Origin: a bacterium
GTDB lineage: Bacteria > Cyanobacteriota > Vampirovibrionia > Vampirovibrionales > Vampirovibrionaceae
Reading direction: 5' to 3'
Length of the DNA stretch: 64,000 bases
NCBI GenBank assembly: GCA_030429585.1
Contig: JAUIEU010000001.1
Location: forward strand, 289,982 to 353,981
Of the stretch, positions 1-7,064 are shown one piece after another. The number at the start of each line of letters is the position of its first letter. The stretch's first letter is position 1. The position numbers and the translations under genes were made by a program. A model generated the notes under the pieces. That model did not search any database, was not told the DNA's origin, and was given only the letters and a program-made list of their open reading frames with translations.

Positions 1-148
1 AAGGTGTTGTTTCATTAGGTACCGCACGTTATAACGGTTCTATCCTTAGTATGGCCTGCCGTGGCTCACTTGCCCCCCTCCAATCGGGGGAGAGGTGGGG
101 TAATTGTTACATTAGCGAGGCTGTGTTTTAGGCTAATTATTTTTGTTT
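1..148. other. Left-edge stretch without a recognisable gene
   Basis: No convincing reading frame is seen here. The only structure is a short G/C hairpin at 73-90 (a C-run pairing with a G-run across an 8-base loop), without a T-tract in either direction. The last dozen bases are T-rich and belong to the conserved flank of the dispersed repeat that starts at 149. Confidence 0.5.
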
Positions 149-361
149 GACGGGGGCTAGCCCCCGTCGCCCCCATTGGGAACAGGGTGTTCCCAAGCCC
201 TCCCAAGGGGTTGATGGTTCATCAGGGACGCTTGCTGGGCGCCTTCCCAACGGCGGCTGCGCTTGCCAAGGTATTGGTGCCACGGGCAATGCTCACCCGC
301 CGATTGGTCTGCTCGGGTGTTCATGTTTTGCATTCTACACCCCGCACCGGCGCCAGCCGCT
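149..361 (+). repeat. Dispersed structured element, copy A (213 bp)
   Basis: This intergenic copy begins with the perfect 20-bp palindrome GACGGGGGCTAGCCCCCGTC (149-168), preceded by a T-rich flank. A second hairpin follows, with TTGGGAAC (176-183) pairing GTTCCCAA (189-196). GCGGCTG (253-259) pairs with CAGCCGC (354-360) at the far end, TTGCC (263-267) with GGCAA (285-289), and GGGTGT (315-320) with ACACCC (337-342). Copies B (35868-36080) and C (39771-39983) have exactly the same length. The GCGGCT-pairing end lies just beyond the uppP stop codon. A reading frame across it is an artefact of the repeat. Confidence 0.85.
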
Positions 362-421
362 TCGGTATGGTTTTCTACGATGGCTTTTCGGAAAAAACGT
401 TAGTGTTTATCTGTATTAACA

Positions 422-1324
422 TTATAGTAACGCGGCCATGGTGGCGCCCATGGCCAGGCAGTACCACCCAAACCCGTTTAAGCCGTTATGGCCAATCCAC
501 TTAATAAAGGCAGCAATCACCGCATACCCCACCACCGTGGTTAAGGCGGTGCCCGTTAGCATGACGGGCCAATCAATGGCATGCCAAGCGTGGGCCATGG
601 TTAGCTTTAGCCCAGCATACCCCCCCGCTAACACAAAGGCAGGCATGCCCATCAAAAAGGCGTATCGGGCGGCGGCGTCTCGGGTTAGGCCCAGGGCCAA
701 GCCACCTGCAATGCTAGCCCCACTGCGAGATAACCCCCGGAAGGTGGCGGAACACGCCTGCACCACGCCTAACAGGATGGCTTTTTTAGGGGTCATTTGT
801 TCGCGATCTGCGGTGTGGCTGGCCCACAACCACCGCTGAATAAGCTCGGTGCTGAGCAACACTAACCCGGTGGCGATAAGGTGCCAACCCACCCAGCTTG
901 GGTTAGCGCGGTAGTAGTCAATTAGGTGGCTCACGTCTTCCGTTTGCCAGCCGTTGGCGGCAAATAATACCTTGGTGCCCAACATCACGCCCCCCACCAC
1001 GGCTACCGTGGCTATGGTGGAGAGGGCCACATACAGGGGTAACTTCTTCGCTGTAATGCCAGTGGTAACGGGGGCGTTCGTGCCTTTGTTAAACACGCTG
1101 GCCCAGGTGGCGGCCAAGTCTTTTCTAAAATACAGGGCCACGGCCAGCAGGGTGCCAATATGAAGAAACACATCGTAGCATTCTTCCACCAATAGGCCGG
1201 GCACCGGTTGGCCCAACCAGGCAAACAGGCGGTGGGTTACAATTAGGTGGGCAGAGCTGCTGACAGGCAAAAATTCGGTTAAGGCCTGCACAACGGCTTT
1301 TACCAGGGCGTAAGTCCAATCCAT
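422..1324 (-). CDS. uppP: Undecaprenyl-diphosphatase (UppP/BacA)
   Basis: Integral membrane enzyme that dephosphorylates undecaprenyl pyrophosphate to regenerate the lipid carrier used for peptidoglycan and O-antigen assembly. The 300-residue protein has the two family signatures: an EFLPVSSSAH segment near residues 17-26 and a GLSRSGASIAGGLALG segment near residue 195, both catalytic-loop motifs of BacA. Several hydrophobic helices fill the rest. The length is slightly above the usual 265-280 residues, with a small extra hydrophilic stretch around residues 110-150. The start is an ATG with no clear Shine-Dalgarno sequence. The gene stands alone, diverging from the cysteine desulfurase, and dispersed repeat copy A lies just beyond its stop. 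Confidence 0.93.
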   Translation of the reverse strand: MDWTYALVKAVVQALTEFLPVSSSAHLIVTHRLFAWLGQPVPGLLVEECYDVFLHIGTLLAVALYFRKDLAATWASVFNKGTNAPVTTGITAKKLPLYVALSTIATVAVVGGVMLGTKVLFAANGWQTEDVSHLIDYYRANPSWVGWHLIATGLVLLSTELIQRWLWASHTADREQMTPKKAILLGVVQACSATFRGLSRSGASIAGGLALGLTRDAAARYAFLMGMPAFVLAGGYAGLKLTMAHAWHAIDWPVMLTGTALTTVVGYAVIAAFIKWIGHNGLNGFGWYCLAMGATMAALL

Positions 1325-1415
1325 GGTGGGGTGGGGGCTTTCTACTAAAACAAACGTAAGGCAAGGTTATTGGCTTAACACCGGCGGTATTTGCGGCTCG
1401 GCGGCCCGTTGTGGC

Positions 1416-1444
1416 ATTATACGAAAGAATCCTGCCGCGTGTAA
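1416..1444 (-). promoter_or_regulatory. Possible uppP promoter
   Basis: On the minus strand a perfect TATAAT (1416-1421) stands 17 bases from a weak -35-like TTACAC (1439-1444). It is about 90 bases upstream of the uppP start. The -35 match is poor, so the call rests mostly on the -10 box and its position in a divergent intergenic region. Confidence 0.3.
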
Positions 1445-1492
1445 TGCTTGTGGCTGTAATGATTTTTACGCCTAGATACTCAAGGTCAACCA

Positions 1493-2758
1493 ATGTCGCT
1501 TTATATGGATACTGCTGCTACCACGCCGTTGTGCCAGGCTGCTGCCCAGGCCATGGCACCTTATGTGCAAGCCAACCAAGGCGATTTTGGCAACCCATCG
1601 AGTATGCATAGCGCCGGTACGGCGGCTCGGTTGGCGGTGTCTCGGGCGCGGGCAACAATGGCGGATTGTTTGCATGCCCCTACGCCAGAAAGTATTATCT
1701 TTACCAGCACCGCCACCGAGGCCAACAATTGGGTGCTCCGTGGGCTGGCGGGGCGTTGGTATCATCAACACCCAGGCATTAAAGGCCATGTGGTTATCAG
1801 TGCGATAGAGCACGATGCGGTGCGTTTGCCTGTGTTATGGCTGGCCGAGCATTGGGGTTGGGTGGTTACAGAAGTACCTGTTAGCCCTACCGGCCATATT
1901 AATGTGGATGCCTTTGCCAAGGCGGTGGCCCAACCCAATACGGTGTTGGCCAGCGTGATGATGGTGAATAACGAGCTGGGCACCATTCAGCCGGTGGCAG
2001 AACTGGCGGCCTTGGCCAAACAACACGGCGTGCCCTTTCATACCGATGCGGTGCAGGCGGTGGGCAAGCTACCGGTAGATGTGTCTGCCTTAGCCGACGC
2101 GGGGGTGGGTTACCTAACGTGGAGTGGCCATAAATTTTACGGCCCTAAGGGTACGGGTGGGTTGTTTTTAGCCTCCCATGCATCGTCGTCGTTATCGCCC
2201 CAACTGCTGGGTGGCGGGCAAGAGCAAGGCCTGCGTTCTGGCACAGAAAATGTGATGGGCCTGGCGGGGATGGCGGCCGCCTTGCAGCACCAAACCCAGC
2301 ACCACTTGGCGTATCATCAACACTTAACCGCCTTAGAAGAAACCTTTGTGGCGGCTGTTCAAACCGCGGTGGCCCCCTTGCCTGCCACTGTTATGGTAAA
2401 TGGCGGTGCGCCAAAAGCCCCAGGGGTGGTGCATGTTTCGGTAGTGCCTAATGATGATGCCCAACCGTTGGAGGGCGAAGCCTTGGTGCTCCAACTGGAT
2501 TTACTGGGTATCCAGGCCAGTAGCGGCTCTGCCTGCCACAGCAAGGTGTTGGAACCGTCTCGAGTGGTACGCGTGCTACTAGGCAACCCGACGACGATGG
2601 CTGGCGATGACTTGGCCCGCGCCATGGCCACGGTGCGTTTTTCTTTTGGGTGGCATACCACCACCGACGATGTTACGAAGGCGGCCAATGCGCTGGCCAC
2701 GGCTGCAAGCCGTTTGCTGGGGGTGCCCTTGCCTGCTGCCCCCACCCCGGTAACATAG
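1493..2758 (+). CDS. Cysteine desulfurase (NifS/IscS family)
   Basis: PLP-dependent fold-type I aminotransferase that takes sulfur from cysteine as an enzyme-bound persulfide, for Fe-S clusters, thiamine or tRNA thiolation. The N-terminus has MDTAATTPLC, then the HTDAVQAVGK segment carrying the cofactor-contacting Asp (about residue 185). The Schiff-base lysine is Lys214 in SGHKFYGPKG, and the catalytic cysteine is Cys348 in SSGSACHS. At 421 residues it is a little longer than IscS. The start has AAGG seven bases upstream. It heads a plus-strand set with thiL (9-base gap) and ispD. No iscU, iscR or sufE lies nearby, so the sulfur acceptor cannot be told; a link to thiamine synthesis through thiL is only suggestive. 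Confidence 0.93.
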   Translation: MSLYMDTAATTPLCQAAAQAMAPYVQANQGDFGNPSSMHSAGTAARLAVSRARATMADCLHAPTPESIIFTSTATEANNWVLRGLAGRWYHQHPGIKGHVVISAIEHDAVRLPVLWLAEHWGWVVTEVPVSPTGHINVDAFAKAVAQPNTVLASVMMVNNELGTIQPVAELAALAKQHGVPFHTDAVQAVGKLPVDVSALADAGVGYLTWSGHKFYGPKGTGGLFLASHASSSLSPQLLGGGQEQGLRSGTENVMGLAGMAAALQHQTQHHLAYHQHLTALEETFVAAVQTAVAPLPATVMVNGGAPKAPGVVHVSVVPNDDAQPLEGEALVLQLDLLGIQASSGSACHSKVLEPSRVVRVLLGNPTTMAGDDLARAMATVRFSFGWHTTTDDVTKAANALATAASRLLGVPLPAAPTPVT

Positions 2759-2767
2759 GGGGTGAGC

Positions 2768-3766
2768 ATGCCAACGGGTACCATAACAGAGCAAGCCGTG
2801 TTTGACGTGGTTCGGCAGACCTTCCCTGCGTTGGCTGCCACGGATTTGGTGGATGATGCGGTGGTGTTGCCGACTGGCCAGGTGATATCTACCGATACGC
2901 TGGTGGGGGAACGCCATTTTAGCCACGCGTATTGCTCGCCTACGGATATTGGGGTGAAGGCGGTGCGCGTAAGCATAAGTGATATGGCGGCGTGTGGGGC
3001 CCAGCCAACGGGGTTGTTGGTGTCTCTTGCGTTGCCTAATACGGTAGATACGGTGTGGGTACGCGAATTTTACGCGGGCTTAAAATACGCCCTGGATGAA
3101 GCACAATGCCCGCTACTGGGGGGTGATACCGTTGCCAGCGATACCTTGGTGATTACCACCACCGCCTTAGGTCAGGTGGCAGCAGGATCGGTGGCTGGGC
3201 GACGCTTTAACGCCAAGCCAGGCCATACCATCGCGGTGTGCGGCCACCATGGGCTAAGCGCTGTGGGGTTATGCGCTCTACAACATGGTATAGAAGGCGT
3301 TGAAGATGCCAAGCTGGCCCACCGTCAGCCCCCGGCCTTGGTGGATGACGGCCTTTCTTTGGCGGCGGCAATCGCTCAATATGCGCCTCAACCTTATGCC
3401 CTAACGGATACCAGCGATGGGCTGGCGGCTGCGCTTTTGGCCATTGCCCAGGCCAGCGGGGTGGCGTGTACGGTGCAGGCCAATGCCCTACCTATTCACC
3501 CCACGGTGGCCACGTTTGCCCGTCAGCATTCTTCTGTTTTGCCTGCCCGCTATACCCAGGTGGGTTATGACGATGGGGCGTTGGCCTTAACTCTGTGGGG
3601 CGGCGAGGACTTTGGGTTGCTGGCCACGGTACCGGCGGGCGTTACTCTGCCACCACGGTGGCTGCCCATTGGCCAGGTTGCGGAAGGCACGGGCGCAAGC
3701 CTACAATTGCCTAACGGCCAACAAATCGCTATGCTGCCAAAGCAGCTATATCAGCATTTTGCCTAA
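2768..3766 (+). CDS. thiL: Thiamine-monophosphate kinase (ThiL)
   Basis: Phosphorylates thiamine monophosphate to the active cofactor thiamine pyrophosphate with ATP. The protein follows the AIR-synthase/ThiL fold: DDAVVLP and STDTLVGERHF near the N-terminus, the metal- and ATP-binding CPLLGGDTVA segment near residue 118, DTSDGLAAALL near residue 217, and WGGEDFGLLATV near the C-terminus. The ATG at 2768 is preferred over a GTG two codons upstream because an AGGGGGT ribosome-binding sequence sits directly before it. About 332 residues is normal for ThiL. It follows the cysteine desulfurase almost without gap, so co-transcription is likely. Confidence 0.9.
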   Translation: MPTGTITEQAVFDVVRQTFPALAATDLVDDAVVLPTGQVISTDTLVGERHFSHAYCSPTDIGVKAVRVSISDMAACGAQPTGLLVSLALPNTVDTVWVREFYAGLKYALDEAQCPLLGGDTVASDTLVITTTALGQVAAGSVAGRRFNAKPGHTIAVCGHHGLSAVGLCALQHGIEGVEDAKLAHRQPPALVDDGLSLAAAIAQYAPQPYALTDTSDGLAAALLAIAQASGVACTVQANALPIHPTVATFARQHSSVLPARYTQVGYDDGALALTLWGGEDFGLLATVPAGVTLPPRWLPIGQVAEGTGASLQLPNGQQIAMLPKQLYQHFA

Positions 3767-3796
3767 CCGTTGACTTGATTGAGAGAAGACAACTCC

Positions 3797-4564
3797 ATGA
3801 CCATGAACCACATTACTTGGGCGGTGGTGCCTGCCGGTGGTAGCAGCCAGCGCTTTGGCGGCGGCGATAAATTACTAGCAGCCTTGGCAGGCGAGCCGGT
3901 GTTGGCCCACACCTTAAACGCCTTGGCTAACTACAGTGGGTTGGCCGGCATAGTGGTGGCCGCCCCGGCAGACAAGGTGTTGGCGTATCAGGCCCAGTTT
4001 GGCGAGATGATTCAGGGCGTGGCTGTGCGGTGGGTGGCTGGTGGCGAAACGCGCCGCGCCAGTGTGGATGCTGGTTTACGCGCCTTACCGATGGATTGTG
4101 ACAGTGTGATTATCCATGATGCCGCCCGCCCCCTGTTAACCGGCGATTTGTTGGATGCTGTGTTGGCCCCCATACACGAAGGGGCCGCTGCTGGCGCCAT
4201 TGTGGGCATACCCTGCACGGATACCCTTAAACAGGTGGGTGCGCAGGCGTCGGCTCCTGCCTCGGCAGATTACCATTTGGCCAGGGTAGCGGCACCAGTA
4301 ATGGCCACCGTGCCCCGCAATACGGTGTGGCACGTGCAAACGCCGCAGGCCTTTAAACGGGATATGCTGGAGCAAGCCCATGCCACCGTGGCGTTAGAAA
4401 TACCGGTAACAGATGACGCCCAATTGTTGGAATTGTTGGCCAGCCAGCACCAAGTACCTGCGGATAGCTGCCAAGTGGTGGTGGTGCCTGGCCACGAGCG
4501 CAACCTAAAAATTACCACCCCTAACGATATGGCCCTGGCCGAATGGTGGCTAACCCAAGGGTAA
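3797..4564 (+). CDS. ispD: 2-C-methyl-D-erythritol 4-phosphate cytidylyltransferase (IspD)
   Basis: Third step of the MEP isoprenoid pathway: joins MEP with CTP to give CDP-ME. The nucleotide-binding loop VVPAGGSSQRFGGGDK is at the N-terminus, ETRRASVDAG near residue 75, IIHDAARPLL near residue 100 and VQTPQAFK near residue 175, all IspD hallmarks. An upstream TTG (3779) could add six residues, but the ATG at 3797 follows a purine-rich GAGAGAAG at good spacing. It is co-directional with thiL and ends 13 bp from the convergent scpB gene. Confidence 0.93.
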   Translation: MTMNHITWAVVPAGGSSQRFGGGDKLLAALAGEPVLAHTLNALANYSGLAGIVVAAPADKVLAYQAQFGEMIQGVAVRWVAGGETRRASVDAGLRALPMDCDSVIIHDAARPLLTGDLLDAVLAPIHEGAAAGAIVGIPCTDTLKQVGAQASAPASADYHLARVAAPVMATVPRNTVWHVQTPQAFKRDMLEQAHATVALEIPVTDDAQLLELLASQHQVPADSCQVVVVPGHERNLKITTPNDMALAEWWLTQG

Positions 4565-4577
4565 TCGTGAGCGAGGG

Positions 4578-5264
4578 TTACTCGTCGTCGGTGATGTATT
4601 TAACCTGGCTGTCGTCGCCGATGTCATCGTGGGTGGCGCCGGCCTCGGTTTGGGTGCCATCCGCTAGGCGAATGGTCTTGCCGGTGTTGCGCTCAGGGGC
4701 GTCACCTTCTAGCAAGCCCACCATGGTGCGGAGTTCTTGCTTATCGCCTACCAAACGGAAATACTCGTTGAATTTTTGGGTGACGTTTAGCCGGTAGCTA
4801 CGGCCCACACGGTTTTTGCTCACCAAGCCTCGGTCGAGTAACTCGGGGATGGCGTCGTAGACGGCGCTGCCTTGGGTTTCTACCAATTCACTTTGTAGAA
4901 TCGGCCCTTTAATGGCCACAGCAGAGAGAATTCTAAGGGCGGATGCAGGCAACTCCATGGGCATCATGGCATCGCTAATGGGCCTAAATTCTTCGCGCAC
5001 TTGTAAAATATAGCCATCCGAATCGCCAATTTCTAAGGCGGAATCCTCACGAAAAGCAAAGTCGTTCATCAGGTCCAGCAGGGCTTCTTCCACAGCAAAG
5101 GGGTTTTCGCTCAGCAGCTCAACCAAATCCGTAATGGTTAGCGGTTTGTTGGTAACAAACAGGGCGGCTTCCACCCGGCCTTTTAGGGGCGGCGTTAAGG
5201 TCAGCTCGGGGGCAGAAGCGTCTACGTCCGTGTCTAGGGTTGGGGTAGCAAGATTAGAATCCAT
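4578..5264 (-). CDS. scpB: Segregation and condensation protein B (ScpB)
   Basis: Winged-helix kite subunit of the Smc-ScpAB condensin, which organises and segregates the chromosome. After an acidic tail of about 20 residues come LKGRVEAALFVTNKPLTITDL and a second winged-helix half with LRILSAVAIKGPILQSEL and LLDRGLVSKNRVGRSYRLNVT, typical ScpB. The ATG at 5264 is chosen; the frame stays open to 5489, but that extension has no ScpB-like sequence and would overlap the promoter region. Unusually it is separated from scpA by an opposite-strand Nudix gene instead of following it. The C-terminal 40 residues are acidic and probably disordered. Confidence 0.9.
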   Translation of the reverse strand: MDSNLATPTLDTDVDASAPELTLTPPLKGRVEAALFVTNKPLTITDLVELLSENPFAVEEALLDLMNDFAFREDSALEIGDSDGYILQVREEFRPISDAMMPMELPASALRILSAVAIKGPILQSELVETQGSAVYDAIPELLDRGLVSKNRVGRSYRLNVTQKFNEYFRLVGDKQELRTMVGLLEGDAPERNTGKTIRLADGTQTEAGATHDDIGDDSQVKYITDDE

Positions 5265-5297
5265 ACAAACGCCTGTAGGGTTAGATACACACCCCCT

Positions 5298-5328
5298 ATT
5301 GTACCTTATATACGCCAGAAGCAGGCAA
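5298..5328 (-). promoter_or_regulatory. Possible scpB promoter
   Basis: On the minus strand, GGTACAAT gives a -10-like TACAAT (5298-5303), with TTGCCT (5323-5328) 19 bases further upstream. It would leave a leader of about 27 bases before scpB. The same GGTACAAT string forms the -10 region of the smc promoter candidate at 11058, which supports shared use. Confidence 0.4.
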
Positions 5329-5343
5329 TAAAGGTTACGTTTC

Positions 5344-6084
5344 GTGTTTATTAAAACACTGCCGTTGGATTTTGTTGTTGCCTGGGTGCCTTGTATGTCT
5401 TTCCCCTTGTTATCGTCATCTCTGCTTGGGTTTCCGCGTTTTTCTGCGGGCACGGTGCTTACTAAAAAAGATCCAGCGCCCTTTTCCAATCACCTTGCCG
5501 GGAATGAGGTGTTAAATTTTCGCGAGATTCCGCCGTCTGGGCGTCGTCATTTTCCGTGGTTTTTTGTGGATCGCCCCAATACCAAGGCGGCTATTCATAA
5601 TATTGTGCTAACCAAAAATCCGGCAGGCGAGTTATCGGTGGTGCTGATTAAATTTACCCCGCTACCTTTAGGAGGCGATGCAGTATTAGAATTACCGGCA
5701 GGATTGTGGGGCGCCGATTTAGCCAACGAAACCATGATGGACAGTGCGCGCCGCAACATTAAAAAAGAATCTAACCTGGATGCAACCATAATTAACCCGA
5801 TTTACGAGGGTGCTATTTTTCCTACGTCTCCAGGGGAAAGTACGGAGCACAAAGGGTTTACCCTTTCCTATGCGACGGGCAAGCCGTCGATAAAAAACCA
5901 AACCGCGGAAGAAAATTCCAGCGAAATTGTGTTACTGCCTTTAACTGATTTTTTAGATTATGACCGTTTTAGTGCGTGGCAAAAGGCAATGCATACTAAG
6001 GGCATTAAAATTGGCGCCGATGTGCATATGGCCCGTGGGGTTATGCCCCCGGACGCCCTAAAGCAATTGGACATTACCGCTTAG
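5344..6084 (+). CDS. Nudix-fold protein with a degenerate Nudix box
   Basis: Resembles ADP-ribose pyrophosphatase-type Nudix hydrolases: a beta strand, then VLELPAGLWG and a helix matching the Nudix box. Counting from the GTG at 5344, Gly123, Glu129, Arg137 and Glu142 are kept, but the usual catalytic Glu after the Arg is Asn138, the next Glu is Lys141 and the final Gly is Asn144. Metal-dependent hydrolysis may therefore be weak or lost, and binding of a nucleotide ligand is an alternative. The start is uncertain: GTG 5344 has an AAGG at good distance, but ATG 5395 or GTG 5455 would remove a hydrophobic leader. It ends 2 bp from convergent scpA and lies between scpB and scpA. Confidence 0.75.
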   Translation: MFIKTLPLDFVVAWVPCMSFPLLSSSLLGFPRFSAGTVLTKKDPAPFSNHLAGNEVLNFREIPPSGRRHFPWFFVDRPNTKAAIHNIVLTKNPAGELSVVLIKFTPLPLGGDAVLELPAGLWGADLANETMMDSARRNIKKESNLDATIINPIYEGAIFPTSPGESTEHKGFTLSYATGKPSIKNQTAEENSSEIVLLPLTDFLDYDRFSAWQKAMHTKGIKIGADVHMARGVMPPDALKQLDITA

Positions 6085-6086
6085 TA

Positions 6087-7001
6087 CTAAACAGGTTGCG
6101 GGGCGCTGTCTTCGGTGGGGTTAGGCCTGCCTGTTTGGCGGGTAATGTGGAGGTCGCCGTATAAAATCTCTTGGTGAAGGTCGACTTCGCTGCGAGCTGA
6201 TAGAAACAGTAGCGCCAAGTAGGCGGAAATTTTATCTAACCCACCTTCTACAATAAGTTGCTGTAGGGTTACTTTGTCGCCCTCGCCATGGAGCAATTGG
6301 CCCAGTAGGCCCTGTAGTTTAATAATATTTTCTTCAATAAATTCTTCGTGGGCCAGATTTTCGATTTGTTTAGCGGTTAGGCGGCTTACATCGCGCACAC
6401 GGTCTCGTTGCTTGGCTTGGCGGGCAAAGCGTTCGCTAGTATCGGCTTCTTCAAAGCGCTGTAATTCGGCAATCAAATCGTTCAGCGTTACGGGCCGGTT
6501 GCGGCGGGCTTTGGTACTGCTGCGGCGCTCAATCATGCTTTCCAAATTTTCATACGGCACCATTTGTTTTACCCAGTCGGTATCCATTACCAGCTGATTT
6601 TCTTCACCCCACAGGCCGTCATCATCTTCTAAATACCCATCGTCGGGGTTATCGATGGGGGTTAAATAATCTTGCCCAGCAAGTTGGTCCGATTTCATGC
6701 GAAGCAAAATAGCCAGATATAATAGGGTTTTGCCGGTACCTTTTAAATCGCTTTTGCCATCGTTATCATCGCTCGGTTGCTTGCGCTCGGCAATGGCTTT
6801 TAGGTATTCATCTGCCACGGCCACAATGTTAATGTTCCACGGGTCAATGCGCCCATGGCGGGTTAGATTTACCAAAATATCCAAGGGGTCATCGCTCTCG
6901 CCGCTGGTTTCTGGCAGGGCGTGACAGCCTGCCAGCAGCGCATCTACGGTAGCGGTGCTGCCGTAAAAAGCATTGGATTCTGTTTGGGGTTGGCTGGCCA
7001 A
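6087..7001 (-). CDS. scpA: Segregation and condensation protein A (ScpA)
   Basis: Kleisin subunit that bridges the Smc head and neck and binds ScpB. The N-terminal DPLDILVNLTRHGRIDPWNI near residues 40-60 is the kleisin signature, followed by ADEYLKAIAERKQ. The middle has an acidic insert with YLTPIDNPDDGYLEDDDG, and the C-terminal winged helix carries EGGLDKISAYLALLFLSARSEVDL. At 304 residues it is somewhat longer than typical (about 250). It lies 63 bp downstream of smc on the same strand, so the two are probably co-transcribed. Confidence 0.9.
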   Translation of the reverse strand: MASQPQTESNAFYGSTATVDALLAGCHALPETSGESDDPLDILVNLTRHGRIDPWNINIVAVADEYLKAIAERKQPSDDNDGKSDLKGTGKTLLYLAILLRMKSDQLAGQDYLTPIDNPDDGYLEDDDGLWGEENQLVMDTDWVKQMVPYENLESMIERRSSTKARRNRPVTLNDLIAELQRFEEADTSERFARQAKQRDRVRDVSRLTAKQIENLAHEEFIEENIIKLQGLLGQLLHGEGDKVTLQQLIVEGGLDKISAYLALLFLSARSEVDLHQEILYGDLHITRQTGRPNPTEDSAPQPV

Positions 7002-7064
7002 AGCGTGTTCCTGGATAAGGTTGTGAGAAAACCGGTGTTATTTTTTAAATAGCGGTGCTGCCGC

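Noticed and set aside
147..419. Open frame of 90 codons that includes RRPHWEQG and FYTPHRRQPL
   Set aside because: It lies within dispersed repeat copy A, and the same peptide fragments appear in the inverse copy C. The conserved unit is the folded DNA/RNA, not a protein; copy B does not keep the frame.
5265..5489. N-terminal extension of ScpB
   Set aside because: The frame is open, but the added 75 residues have no ScpB similarity and would cross the promoter-like sequence and the start of the divergent Nudix gene.
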